Below are positions 54,753-63,625 of a DNA stretch of 64,000 bases, piece after piece. The stretch is from Zeaxanthinibacter enoshimensis (GTDB lineage Bacteria > Bacteroidota > Bacteroidia > Flavobacteriales > Flavobacteriaceae), in assembly GCF_004362865.1 (NCBI RefSeq), contig NZ_SNYI01000001.1, positions 1 to 64,000 on the forward strand, read 5' to 3'. The position numbers and the translations under genes were made by a program. Within the stretch, counting starts at the first letter, position 1; each line of letters begins with the position of its first letter. A model generated the notes under the pieces. That model made no database searches, had not been told where the DNA came from, and saw only the letters and a list, made by a program, of their open reading frames with translations.

Positions 54753-55103
54753 ATGCCTAAAACAACTTACCACATCTATGTCATAGAACTGTCCAAACGC
54801 GTATTTACGGAAAATGCCAGGTTCCGGGCTGCTAATCCACAATTTAACGGGGTATTGGAATGCCTGTATGTTGGAATGACCAGTAAGACACCCAAAGAAC
54901 GGTTTGACCAACATAAGAGTGGCCACCGCAATAAGAAGGGGCATAAAATATCATCGAATATCGTAGAAAAATACGGGCTCTACCTGAGGGGAAGCCTGTT
55001 CAACCATATCGCCCCCATAGACAGCCGGGAAGAAGCACTAAGAATGGAAGAAACCCTGGCCCTGGAACTGCGGCGAAAGCGGTACGCGGTGTGGTATAAT
55101 TAA
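54753..55103 (+). CDS. GIY-YIG nuclease-like protein
   Basis: A 116-residue protein. THYIYVIEL-like YHIYVIELS and LYVGMTSK match the two strands of the GIY-YIG fold, with Arg in PKERFDQH and Glu in RMEETLALEL as catalytic candidates. It lacks a DNA-binding partner domain, unlike UvrC or homing endonucleases. A shared terminator follows. Confidence 0.78.
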   Translation: MPKTTYHIYVIELSKRVFTENARFRAANPQFNGVLECLYVGMTSKTPKERFDQHKSGHRNKKGHKISSNIVEKYGLYLRGSLFNHIAPIDSREEALRMEETLALELRRKRYAVWYN

Positions 55104-55119
55104 GCATAGAGAACATCAA

Positions 55120-55145
55120 AAAGCCCCGGTATTAAACGGGGCTTT
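55120..55145. terminator. Bidirectional terminator
   Basis: AAAGCCCCG, an eight-base loop, CGGGGCTTT (55120-55128 and 55137-55145). It separates convergent genes and is more T-rich on the minus strand (A-tract on the plus strand at the left). Confidence 0.75.
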
Positions 55146-55175
55146 CAGGAACCGATAATTAACTACCGGAATACG

Positions 55176-55550
55176 TCAGGACACAGGCACATTTCTGAAG
55201 CCATATTCCAGCGTCCAAAATACCGGGTGAAACGGTGCTAATGGATCTTCCAATTTTTTCAATTCTTTCTCCGGGCCGTGGATCTCCAGTTTGGTGAGGT
55301 CAGCAATTTTTAATGCCTCCTCCAGGATAGGACCAACGTTCTGTAAATGTGCCAGGACACCGTCGGCATCGGAATAGGCCTCCCTGCAGTACACCTCGTC
55401 ATCGTGGAAGGTAAAACTGTAATAAAGGCAATTATCTTCCTTCTTGGTCTGGTCCACGAATCGCTCGCAAAGCTTTTTAAAGGAATCGAGTTTCCCCGGG
55501 TGTACTTTAAAATAGGGCTGGATGCTGCAACAATCATCTACTTTGTTCAT
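55176..55550 (-). CDS. Antibiotic-biosynthesis-monooxygenase-like (quinol monooxygenase) protein
   Basis: A 124-residue protein with a dimeric alpha/beta barrel of the ABM type: YFKVHPGKLDSFKKLCERFV, YYSFTFHDDEVYCREAYSDAD, VLAHLQNVGPILEE. Members include YgiN-like quinol monooxygenases and other cofactor-less oxygenases. N-terminal DDCC cysteines are unusual. The role is probably detoxification or quinone chemistry. Confidence 0.8.
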   Translation of the reverse strand: MNKVDDCCSIQPYFKVHPGKLDSFKKLCERFVDQTKKEDNCLYYSFTFHDDEVYCREAYSDADGVLAHLQNVGPILEEALKIADLTKLEIHGPEKELKKLEDPLAPFHPVFWTLEYGFRNVPVS

Positions 55551-55718
55551 GATCAGTATAGTTTAGGTGTTATGTGCGCTTGTTGCGGGATTGCTTATTT
55601 AAGGAATTACCCTCTTGAATAAAATTGAATTAGGACGAACAACAAAGAAAAGTGTGCGGGGACAGTTAAATACTTACCAGAGAATAAAATTCGGTGTCCA
55701 TGTGAAGTAGCCTGCAAA

Positions 55719-55744
55719 CGAAAAAACCAGGCATAAAGCCCGGT
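55719..55744 (-). terminator. Terminator of the fasciclin gene
   Basis: On the minus strand ACCGGGC, five bases, GCCTGGT then TTTTTT. It lies about 30 bp after the stop codon of the fasciclin gene. Confidence 0.7.
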
Positions 55745-55772
55745 CTGATCAATTATGGTAAAGCAATCGTGT

Positions 55773-56357
55773 TTACGGCATCAGTACGGTATCCACGCTG
55801 TGGATATAACCGTTAGAAGCCTTGATATCTGTCGCGATCAGGTTCACGGCATTTCCTTTATTATCATAGAGCACCACTTTATCGCCTTCCATTTTAAAGG
55901 TGATCCTGCTTCCCTGCAGGGTTTCGGCGGTAAAGCTGCCCCCGTTGTCTTTCAGTGCCTGGACAACATCTCCCGCTGTATATAATCCCGCCACTACGTG
56001 GTAAGTAAGTACCGCTGTCAGGGTTTCCTTGTTCTCCGGCTTTAGCAGTTCGGCCACCGTGCCGTCAGGTAATTTATCGAAGGCTGCGTTGTTCGGTGCA
56101 AATACAGTAAATTCCCCTTCTCCGTTCAGGGCTTCTACCAGGTCTGCACTTTTCAGAGCGGTAACCAGGGTTGAAAAATCCGCGTTATCCACAGCAATTC
56201 CAACAATCGTAGGCAATTCTTCTTCGGTGTCCGGAGTGTAGGCCTCTGCAACCTCCATCTGGTCTGATTCCGTCGTATTCTCTTTCTTTTCTTTTGTTTC
56301 CCCGCAAGCCATTAAAAAAAAGGCGACAAGGCTCCATAAACTGATACTCTTAATCAT
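55773..56357 (-). CDS. Fasciclin (FAS1) domain lipoprotein
   Basis: A 194-residue lipoprotein (FLMACGE, C18) with an acidic linker and one FAS1 domain from about residue 50 (STLVTALKSADLVEALNGEG, FTVFAPNNAAFDKLPDGT, LTYHVVAGLYTAGDV, ASNGYIHSVDTVLMP). FAS1 domains mediate adhesion at the cell surface. The divergent region to the next gene contains a perfect palindrome (56443-56463), possibly an operator. Confidence 0.92.
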   Translation of the reverse strand: MIKSISLWSLVAFFLMACGETKEKKENTTESDQMEVAEAYTPDTEEELPTIVGIAVDNADFSTLVTALKSADLVEALNGEGEFTVFAPNNAAFDKLPDGTVAELLKPENKETLTAVLTYHVVAGLYTAGDVVQALKDNGGSFTAETLQGSRITFKMEGDKVVLYDNKGNAVNLIATDIKASNGYIHSVDTVLMP

Positions 56358-56442
56358 GGTGTTTTTGTTTTTAATTAATTGATTACCGTAAACTTACGCC
56401 CTAATTCACCAGCATTTTCCCAATTTTTGTTTAAAGTTTTTG

Positions 56443-56463
56443 TAATAATGTTAAACATTATTA
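56443..56463. promoter_or_regulatory. Perfect palindrome, candidate operator
   Basis: TAATAATGTT, centre A, AACATTATTA: two perfect 10-bp arms around one base. It lies in the divergent region between the fasciclin gene (minus) and the SanA-like gene (plus), 86 bp from the first and 91 bp from the second. Confidence 0.5.
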
Positions 56464-56554
56464 AAATGTGGTGCGTGGAGCACATAGGAGAGCTGCCGCT
56501 TCATTTTATTTAAAAATTAGCTAGCTTTATACACTCCCCGCTAATAATCCCGTA

Positions 56555-57193
56555 TTGATGAAGAAACGTATCCGGCAAATCCTGCTGCTGACCATACTTA
56601 GTGCAGTTGTGCTGTTGCTGGCATCCACTTCAGTGATCGAGATCGCCACCATCGGGAAGACTTTTTCGAAGATGGAGGATCTACCCCACAACCGCGTCGG
56701 TTTACTCCTGGGTACCAGCCGGTACAACTCCCCCACCGAGCTGAACCCCTTTTATTCCCACCGGATAGAAGCAGCCATCGCCCTCTACAAGGCTGATAAA
56801 ATTGATTTTTTACTCGTCAGCGGGGATAACGCGACCATGTATTACAACGAGCCCAATACGATCAAAAAAGACCTTATCGCCGGCGGAGTCCCCGCCGAGA
56901 GGATCTTCCTGGATTTTGCCGGTTTCAGGACGCTGGACTCCATGGTTCGGGCAAAATATGTCTTTGGACTGGAGCACGTAACAGTCATTTCCCAGGAATT
57001 CCATAATGAGAGAGCCATCTTCCTGGCCCAGGTCAAAGGCCTGGATGCCATAGGGTATAATGCAGAAGGACTTTCCGGCACCGGGGGATTCCAGGTGTAT
57101 TTTCGGGAGTATTTTGCCCGGGTAAAGGTTTTTATCGATCTCGCCCTGAACACCCAGCCCAGGTTTTACGGAAAGAGGATCGTGATTGAATGA
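56555..57193 (+). CDS. SanA/YdcF-like (DUF218) protein
   Basis: A 212-residue protein with an N-terminal membrane segment (LLLTILSAVVLLLASTSVI). DUF218 motifs include RVGLLLGTSRYNSPTELN, FLLVSGDNATM, and a C-terminal FDR-like VISQEFHNERAIFLA. The SanA family of Enterobacteria affects envelope permeability (vancomycin exclusion). Substrate unknown. It ends in the repeat region. Confidence 0.82.
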   Translation: MMKKRIRQILLLTILSAVVLLLASTSVIEIATIGKTFSKMEDLPHNRVGLLLGTSRYNSPTELNPFYSHRIEAAIALYKADKIDFLLVSGDNATMYYNEPNTIKKDLIAGGVPAERIFLDFAGFRTLDSMVRAKYVFGLEHVTVISQEFHNERAIFLAQVKGLDAIGYNAEGLSGTGGFQVYFREYFARVKVFIDLALNTQPRFYGKRIVIE

Positions 57194-58094
57194 AGGAAGT
57201 TCGAGGCCTGCCTCCGGAAGGTAAATTTGAGGTTTGAAGTTCGAAGCCTACCTTCGGTAGGTAAATTCGAGGTTTGAGGTTTGAGGTTCGAACTACGCAG
57301 TTGGCGGTTCGCGGCCTGCCTGAGGCAGGTAAATTCGAGGTTTGCGGTTCGTAGCATCGTTTAATCCGCAGAACCGTTTGACGGCGTGACGGTGTGACGG
57401 TGTGACAGCATAACCCGTATCCCTGCATCACCGTTTCACCGTTTCACCGCATCACCGTATCACTGTATCACCGCGTCACTGTCCTCTTGACGGCGCGACC
57501 CGCCCACCTCTTCGAAGTAATCGGGCAAGCGGTGTGACGGAATGACGACATTACCGCATCACTGTATCACTGTATCACCGTGTAACTGCTTGTATCCCCG
57601 CATCACCGTATCACCGTTTCACCGTATCACTGTAAGACGCGTGACCGTGTAACCACCTACCTGCAAGCTTTCTGCAGTAAAACACCATAACTTAAGACCG
57701 GGGCGGGGTTAAGAACCCCGGTTCTCAGTAGGCAGTTTGCAGTTCGCAGTTCACAGTTTTCGGTTCTCAGTTAGCAGTTCGCCGTATCACTGGATCACCG
57801 CATCACCGCCTCACTGTCCTCATGACGGTGTGACGGTGTGACGGAATGACGACATTACCGCATCACTGTATCACTGTATCACCGTATAACTGCTTGTATC
57901 CCCGCATCCCTGCATCACCCGCCCGAACGTGCCGCTCGGTACCTGCCCGTACTGCGTACATGCAGGCGGGCGGGCGGGCCGTTTCACCGCTTCACCGTAT
58001 CACTGCATCACTTCATCACTGTTTCACCGCCTCACCGCATCACCCTAGTATCGTCTTAAAAAAAATCCTACATTTAATCACCTAACCATCCTAT
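57194..58094. repeat. Non-coding mosaic of simple repeats
   Basis: About 900 bp without a gene. Three 37-bp direct units (57199-57235, 57239-57275, 57307-57343) each hold a hairpin such as CCTACCTTCGGTAGG, flanked by GTTCGAR and GGTTT. From 57380, units of the type GTATCACC, GCATCACC and GTTTCACC repeat, mixed with their reverse complements GGTGTGAC and GGTGATGC-like. A second block GCAGTTTGCAGTTCGCAG (about 57730) is a ten-base-type repeat. A dyad CGGGGTT/AACCCCG is at 57704-57720. Open frames through it are repeat translations. Confidence 0.8.
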
Positions 58095-59348
58095 ATGCCC
58101 AATCTTAAAACACTGATCAAAAACCTGGGACCCGGGCTTTTGTTCGCCAGCATGGCCATAGGCACCTCCCACCTGGTGCTTTCGACCAAAGCTGGAGCCC
58201 AGTACGGCTGGGTTATGATTATCCCTATCATCCTGGCCAACATCCTTAAATATCCTTTCTTTGAATTCGGTATCCGCTATACCATTGCAGCTGACAAGAC
58301 TCTTATCGAAGGTTACTTAGGCAGGGGAAAAACCTACCTCTACCTCTATTCCTTTATTCACCTGGTGACCACTTTTACCATCCTTGCCGCGCTCTACGTA
58401 GTGACAGCCGGACTCTTTATCAACCTTTTTGACACCCCTGGGATCTCGGTAAGCATGGTAGCCCTGGGACTATTCGCTTTTATCAGTGTCCTGCTGATCA
58501 TTGGCCGTTATAAATTCCTGGAACTGTCGCTGAAATTCGTGGTATCAATCCTTTTTATAGCACTGCTGGTCACTACGGTACTTGTGCTTATCAAAGGCCC
58601 GGTAACCCCGGTAGAGGGTTTCCGGAGGCCGGAGATCTTTAACGAGGTGGGAATCCTTTTCCTGATCGGGCTGGTGGGCTGGATGCCGACAGCCGTTGAA
58701 GCCAGTAGCTGGATCAGTCTCTGGACCGTGGAAAAATTCAAGATCACCAACCGCAGGCTCAGCCTGGCAGAAGCTCTGCAGGAATTTAATTCGGGTTACC
58801 TGATGACTGCCTTACTGGCCGTATTCTTCCTGCTTATCGGGTGGATGACCCTATATGGCACCAATACAGAACTCAGCGGGAACGCGGTAACTTTTGCAGA
58901 CCAGGTGGTACAGCTCTTCACCACCCATATCGGGCAGTGGGCTTATATCTTTATCGCGGTATCAGCCTTTGCCACCATGTTCAGTACCTGTATGACCGCC
59001 CACGATGCAATCGCACGGGTAAGCCTGGACATCCTGGGGTTCTTACGTCCTACACGCAAACCATTGGTCGCCCGGAAACATTTTGCCTGGGCTGTGGTTA
59101 TCCTGGCTGCAGTGAATTACCTGGTGCTTACCGCCTTCAGCGCTAATATGGGGAACCTGGTGGCCCTCGCCACCTTTATATCATTCGTGATGGCGCCTGT
59201 AGTCGGGTATATGAACCTGAAGAATGTGATGAGCAAGGATGTACCTGCAGATATGAGGCCATCCCGCCCACTGCAATGGCTTACCTGGGCGGGGATGTTC
59301 TTCCTTGCCTTCTTCTCCCTCTATTACTGCTGGATGATATTCTTCTGA
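58095..59348 (+). CDS. Nramp-family-like transporter, atypical
   Basis: A 417-residue inner-membrane protein with about 11 hydrophobic segments and Nramp-like order. Segment 1 (LGPGLLFASMAIGTSHLV) has GPG in place of the metal-binding DPGN, and segment 6 (GLVGWMPTAVEASSWISLW) lacks the usual MPH. The canonical Mn/Fe ligands thus seem absent, so the substrate may be another cation or a different solute. The gene ends 3 bp from the convergent acetyl-CoA synthetase gene. Confidence 0.78.
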   Translation: MPNLKTLIKNLGPGLLFASMAIGTSHLVLSTKAGAQYGWVMIIPIILANILKYPFFEFGIRYTIAADKTLIEGYLGRGKTYLYLYSFIHLVTTFTILAALYVVTAGLFINLFDTPGISVSMVALGLFAFISVLLIIGRYKFLELSLKFVVSILFIALLVTTVLVLIKGPVTPVEGFRRPEIFNEVGILFLIGLVGWMPTAVEASSWISLWTVEKFKITNRRLSLAEALQEFNSGYLMTALLAVFFLLIGWMTLYGTNTELSGNAVTFADQVVQLFTTHIGQWAYIFIAVSAFATMFSTCMTAHDAIARVSLDILGFLRPTRKPLVARKHFAWAVVILAAVNYLVLTAFSANMGNLVALATFISFVMAPVVGYMNLKNVMSKDVPADMRPSRPLQWLTWAGMFFLAFFSLYYCWMIFF

Positions 59349-59351
59349 AAC

Positions 59352-61259
59352 CTACAGGGCTTCATCAATGATCTCCTGTACCACCTCGGGATTCAGCAGT
59401 GTACTGATGTCTCCCAGGTCAGAGGTATCATTCCCGGCGATCTTCCTCAGTATCCGCCTCATGATCTTCCCGCTCCTCGTCTTAGGTAAGCCGGGCACGA
59501 ACTGAATCTTATCCAGTTTCGCGATCGGCCCTATCTGCTCCGTGATCTGTTGGTTGATCTCGTTCCTCAGGTTATTCCTGTCCCTGCCTGTTCCCGTTTC
59601 TTTCAGGATGACAAACCCGTACAGGGCGTTACCCTTTATGTCATGGGGAAAACCTACTATGGCTGATTCTGCTACTGCAGGGTGTTCGTTGATCGAATCT
59701 TCTATGGGTGCGGTCCCGAGGTTATGACCCGAAACGATGATCACATCATCAACCCGCCCGGTGATCCGGTAATAGCCCACGGCATCCCTGAGTGCACCGT
59801 CTCCTGTGAAATAATAGCCTTTATAAGCCGAAAAATAGGTATCCCGGTACCGCTCGTGGTCACCCCAGATGGTTCTTGCCATCCCCGGCCAGGGGAATTT
59901 GATACACAGCCTGCCATCTACCAGGTTACCTTTTACCTCCTTACCTTCCTCGTCCATCAGGGCAGGTTGCACCCCGATAAAAGGCAAGGTAGCATAGGTT
60001 GGTGTGGTCGGGGTCACATAAGGGATGGGTGAGATCATTATCCCCCCGGTCTCGGTCTGCCACCAGGTGTCCACAATAGGGCTCTTGCCTTTCCCGATAT
60101 TATTGTTGTACCAGTGCCAGGCCTCCTCGTTTATGGGTTCTCCCACAGTTCCCAGCACTTTTAAGGATGTCAGGTCGTGCTTCTCCACGTAATCCAGGCT
60201 TTCCTTTGCCAGTGCCCGGATCGCAGTCGGAGCGGTATAGAACTGGGTTACCTTGTGTTTCTCAACAACTTCCCAGAATCTGCCGTGATCCGGGTAGGTG
60301 GGCACCCCTTCAAACATTACCGTGGTAGCCCCGTTCACCAGGGGACCATAGACGATGTACGAATGCCCGGTGATCCACCCAATATCTGCCGTACACCAGT
60401 AGACATCGGGCTCACGGTATTGAAATATATTTTTAAATGTATAAGCGGTGAAGACCATATAGCCACCAATAGTGTGAACCATCCCTTTGGGTCTGCCGGT
60501 AGAACCGGAAGTGTAGAGGATAAAAAGCGGGTCCTCTGCGTCCATAACCTCGGCGGTTATATCCGCGTACGCCTTGTCCATCAAAGGTTCCAGCCAAAAG
60601 TCCCTGCCCTCCTTCATATTTACCTCGGTACCGGTGCGTTTGGCCACCAGCAGGGTGTTTACACCCGGGCAGTCTTCCATAGCCTGGTCTACTATAGCTT
60701 TCAGGTCTATAGTCTTTGCTCCCCGGAAAGACCCGTCTGAAGTGATCACAACCTTGCAGTCACTGTCATTGATACGGGTTGCCAGGGCATTAGCGGAAAA
60801 CCCGGCAAATACGACCGAATGTATGGCGCCGATACGGGCACAGGCGAGGACCGAGATCGCCAGTTCAGGGATCATGGGCAGGTAGATACAGACCCGGTCG
60901 CCCTTTTTAACTCCTTTATCCCGGAGCACATTGGCCATTTTGCAAACCTTTTCATGCAGCTCCCGGTAGGTGATGTGTTGTGCCTCTTCCTTGGGATCAT
61001 TTGGCTCAAATAGTATAGCAGTCTTATCCCCCCGGGTCGGCAGGTGGCGATCCAGGCAATTCTCGGTGATATTCAGTTGGGCACCTTCAAACCATTTCAC
61101 ATCGGGTTTGGTAAAATCCCAGGACAATACCTTGTCCCATTTCTTTCGCCAGACAAAGTGTTCTTCCGCAATCTCTTCCCAGAACGATTCGGGATCCCTG
61201 ACAGATTTACGGTAGACCTGAAAATATTCCTCCAGGTGTTTAATATGGTAATTACTCAT
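59352..61259 (-). CDS. acs: Acetyl-CoA synthetase (acetate--CoA ligase)
   Basis: A 635-residue AMP-forming enzyme. The P-loop-like motif YTSGSTGRPKG is at 249-259, and K598 in TRSGKIMRRI is the conserved catalytic Lys, which in other bacteria is acetylated. Length fits Acs. It is the last gene of the minus-strand series DUF4212, symporter, acs, and turns imported acetate into acetyl-CoA. Confidence 0.96.
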   Translation of the reverse strand: MSNYHIKHLEEYFQVYRKSVRDPESFWEEIAEEHFVWRKKWDKVLSWDFTKPDVKWFEGAQLNITENCLDRHLPTRGDKTAILFEPNDPKEEAQHITYRELHEKVCKMANVLRDKGVKKGDRVCIYLPMIPELAISVLACARIGAIHSVVFAGFSANALATRINDSDCKVVITSDGSFRGAKTIDLKAIVDQAMEDCPGVNTLLVAKRTGTEVNMKEGRDFWLEPLMDKAYADITAEVMDAEDPLFILYTSGSTGRPKGMVHTIGGYMVFTAYTFKNIFQYREPDVYWCTADIGWITGHSYIVYGPLVNGATTVMFEGVPTYPDHGRFWEVVEKHKVTQFYTAPTAIRALAKESLDYVEKHDLTSLKVLGTVGEPINEEAWHWYNNNIGKGKSPIVDTWWQTETGGIMISPIPYVTPTTPTYATLPFIGVQPALMDEEGKEVKGNLVDGRLCIKFPWPGMARTIWGDHERYRDTYFSAYKGYYFTGDGALRDAVGYYRITGRVDDVIIVSGHNLGTAPIEDSINEHPAVAESAIVGFPHDIKGNALYGFVILKETGTGRDRNNLRNEINQQITEQIGPIAKLDKIQFVPGLPKTRSGKIMRRILRKIAGNDTSDLGDISTLLNPEVVQEIIDEAL

Positions 61260-61307
61260 GTATTTTCTGGTTGTGGTCCCCTGCGTTGCAACGGGACTGG
61301 TTTTACG

Positions 61308-62999
61308 TTAATGTTCAATGGCCTTTTCTGCCCCTGAAGGTATCCGGATCAGTTCTACCATGTCCTGGATCTCAGGGGGTGGGGCTTTGGTGAAAGATGC
61401 CACCGCAATAGCCACAATAAAGTTAAGCAACATGGCGACAGTTCCAAAACCCTCCGGTGAAATCCCAAGCCACCAGTCTGCTGTTCCTCCACCTCCAAAG
61501 AAATCGAACTTAAATTTCAGCATATACCCCAGCATGGCCAGTATTCCCACTACCATCCCCGCAATGGCTCCTTCCTTATTCATTCGTTTATAAAAGATTC
61601 CGAGGATTATAGCCGGGAAGAAAGAAGCCGCGGCAAGTCCAAAGGCCAGGGCTACGGTGGCAGCCACAAAGTCGGGCGGGTTGATCCCGAAATATCCTGC
61701 CACGCACACCGCAACCACCGCGGACAACCGGGCTGCTATTAATTCTCCTTTATCGGATATGTTTGGTTTGATCTGTTTCTTGATTAAATCGTGCGAGATG
61801 GAGGTTGAAATGACCAGTAAAAGTCCGGCTGCAGTAGACAGCGCTGCCGCCAGCCCACCGGCAGCGACCAGGGCTATCACCCAGTTGGGCAGGTTGGCGA
61901 TCTCCGGGTTTGCCAGAACCATGATATCGGCATCTACCGTCAGTTCATTTGATCCGGAATTCGCCAGGTATTGTATGTTGCCATCTTTATTCTTGTCATC
62001 AAACACGATCAGGCCGGTGGTTTCCCATTTGGAAAACCAGGCGGGCATCTCGGCATAGGGTTTCCCACTTACGGTCTCGATCAGGTTGGTACGGGCAAAA
62101 ACTGCTATAGCAGGTGCAGTGGTATACAGGATAGCGATGAACAGCAGCGCATAACCGGCCGATTTCCGGGCATCCCTGACCCTGGGCACCGTGAAGAAAC
62201 GTACGATCACATGGGGCAGCCCGGCAGTTCCTACCATCAGGGCGGCAGTGATAAAGAAGATATCTATCAGTGGCCGTGAGCCTTCGGTATAGGCATTAAA
62301 TCCCAGTTCTGTGGATAGCCCGTCCAGCTTATCCAGTAAGGATATCTCTTCTCCCAGTACATCAGAACCCATTCCTATCTGCGGGATGGGGTTCCCGGTC
62401 ATCTGTATGGAGATAAAGATAGCGGGGACCATAAAAGCGAAGATCAGCACACAATACTGGGCCACCTGGGTATAAGTAATGCCTTTCATCCCCCCGAGCA
62501 CGGCATAGAACAAAACGATGACCATCCCTATCAGCACCCCGGTATTGATGGGAACTTCCAGGAACCTGGAAAACACCAGGCCAACACCGCGCATCTGCCC
62601 AGCCACGTACGTAAAGGATACCAGTAAGGCACAGATCACTGCCACGGTCCTGGCCACGTTGGAATAATAGCGGTCCCCGATAAAATCGGGTACGGTGAAC
62701 TTTCCGAATTTCCTCAGGTAAGGAGCCAGGAGCAAGGCCAGCAGTACGTAGCCACCCGTCCACCCCATCAGGTAAACAGACCCGTCATAGCCATTAAAAG
62801 AGAGTAAGCCGGCCATTCCCAGGAAGGAAGCGGCAGACATCCAGTCCGCTGCCGTAGCCAGCCCGTTCGCCAAAGGCGGGACTCCGCCTGAGGCCACGTA
62901 AAAATCCGTGGTAGAGTTTGCCCTGCTCCAGATGGCGATCCCGATGTAAAGAGCAAAAGTAAGACCTACGATCAGGTAGGTCCAGGTCTGTACGTCCAT
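61308..62999 (-). CDS. actP: Cation/acetate symporter (ActP-like)
   Basis: A 563-residue sodium:solute symporter with about 13 hydrophobic segments. Typical blocks are ATAADWMSAASFLGMAGLLS and FGKFTVPDFIGDRYYS near the N-terminus and LAAALSTAAGLLLVISTSIS in the middle. A loop of about 40 residues (residues 315-355) is longer than in E. coli ActP. With DUF4212 upstream and acs downstream it should take up acetate or a similar short acid with Na+. Confidence 0.9.
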   Translation of the reverse strand: MDVQTWTYLIVGLTFALYIGIAIWSRANSTTDFYVASGGVPPLANGLATAADWMSAASFLGMAGLLSFNGYDGSVYLMGWTGGYVLLALLLAPYLRKFGKFTVPDFIGDRYYSNVARTVAVICALLVSFTYVAGQMRGVGLVFSRFLEVPINTGVLIGMVIVLFYAVLGGMKGITYTQVAQYCVLIFAFMVPAIFISIQMTGNPIPQIGMGSDVLGEEISLLDKLDGLSTELGFNAYTEGSRPLIDIFFITAALMVGTAGLPHVIVRFFTVPRVRDARKSAGYALLFIAILYTTAPAIAVFARTNLIETVSGKPYAEMPAWFSKWETTGLIVFDDKNKDGNIQYLANSGSNELTVDADIMVLANPEIANLPNWVIALVAAGGLAAALSTAAGLLLVISTSISHDLIKKQIKPNISDKGELIAARLSAVVAVCVAGYFGINPPDFVAATVALAFGLAAASFFPAIILGIFYKRMNKEGAIAGMVVGILAMLGYMLKFKFDFFGGGGTADWWLGISPEGFGTVAMLLNFIVAIAVASFTKAPPPEIQDMVELIRIPSGAEKAIEH

Positions 63000-63019
63000 G
63001 AAGTATTGGTTTGGTTAGC

Positions 63020-63280
63020 TTATTTTTCCCGGTAGCCGTATTTCTGGTCAAGTTTATTCATCAGCCGCACGTATACAAATATCAGGATTACAAAAACATA
63101 GATCGAACCCTGCTGTGCAAACCAGAATCCAAGTTTGAATCCCCCCAGGGAAATATTGTCCAGTGTATCCTTTAGCAGGATCCCAAATCCATAGGAAACC
63201 AGGAACCATATACTTAAAAGGATCAGCAGGTATTTCAGGTTGGTTCTCCAGTACCCGGTGTGATCAGGTTTCTTATCCAT
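63020..63280 (-). CDS. DUF4212 membrane protein
   Basis: An 86-residue protein with two hydrophobic segments and the family features GYWRTNLKYLLILLSIWFL and LGFWFAQQGSIYVFVILIFV. DUF4212 proteins occur next to solute:sodium symporters and are thought to be their small partner subunit. The start at 63280 is preferred over one at 63310. It opens the acetate operon, 20 bp before the symporter gene. Confidence 0.9.
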   Translation of the reverse strand: MDKKPDHTGYWRTNLKYLLILLSIWFLVSYGFGILLKDTLDNISLGGFKLGFWFAQQGSIYVFVILIFVYVRLMNKLDQKYGYREK

Positions 63281-63297
63281 AGGTCGGCTATTTTCTC

Positions 63298-63306
63298 TAA
63301 ATATAG
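63298..63306 (-). promoter_or_regulatory. Promoter-like CTATATTTA on the minus strand
   Basis: CTATATTTA as in the recurring motif, about 17 bp from the DUF4212 start codon. The upstream -33 region is not clear. Candidate promoter of the acetate operon. Confidence 0.35.
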
Positions 63307-63385
63307 ACAATCCTGAAAAACGCAGCGATTAGCCTCCTGAAAAGTTGTATCCCGGGATGGAAATGGGGTTGCTCCCGGGGATGGA

Positions 63386-63417
63386 TTTGCATTTAGCAGC
63401 TAATTTTTAAATCTTTG
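63386..63417 (+). promoter_or_regulatory. Bacteroidota-type promoter
   Basis: TTTG (63386-63389), 20 bp, AATCTTTG (63410-63417), one mismatch to TAnnTTTG, 16 bp before the start at 63434. Confidence 0.45.
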
Positions 63418-63433
63418 TAGAAATCTGTGTACT

Positions 63434-63625
63434 ATGAAGTTGATTAGAATTGTAAGAAACACTAAAGAAGAAACCCGGTTTACCCCTAAGATGGGACTAC
63501 TACAGACACGGGTCACCTACATCAGGAAATCCTTTGCAGGAATCCCCCTGAAAACCCTTCACAAATACAGGAATACCTATTATGGCAAGGTGAAGGATTG
63601 CAAGGCCTGTGAGCTTACCGCCTAA
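63434..63625 (+). CDS. Small basic protein, unknown function
   Basis: A 63-residue protein rich in Lys, Arg and Tyr (MKLIRIVRNTKEETRFTPKM, LLQTRVTYIRKSFAGIPLKT), with a CKAC pair near the end. No family recognised. It has its own promoter-like sequence and its stop overlaps the convergent OmpA-domain gene by 4 bp. Confidence 0.55.
   Translation: MKLIRIVRNTKEETRFTPKMGLLQTRVTYIRKSFAGIPLKTLHKYRNTYYGKVKDCKACELTA

Noticed and set aside
57132-57431. Minus-strand open frame over the SanA-like gene end and direct repeats
   Set aside because: Repeats of ASNFKP-like residues come from the DNA repeats; overlaps a real gene end.
57380-58060. CRISPR array
   Set aside because: Units are 8-10 bp, unevenly spaced and in both orientations, with no unique spacers of constant length.
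57846-58085. A 79-codon open frame in the repeat region
   Set aside because: It translates simple DNA repeats (His, Ser and Pro-rich) and has no protein-like features; treated as non-coding.
60177-60740. Long plus-strand open frame inside acs
   Set aside because: Antisense to a clear Acs coding region; composition follows the opposite strand's codons.
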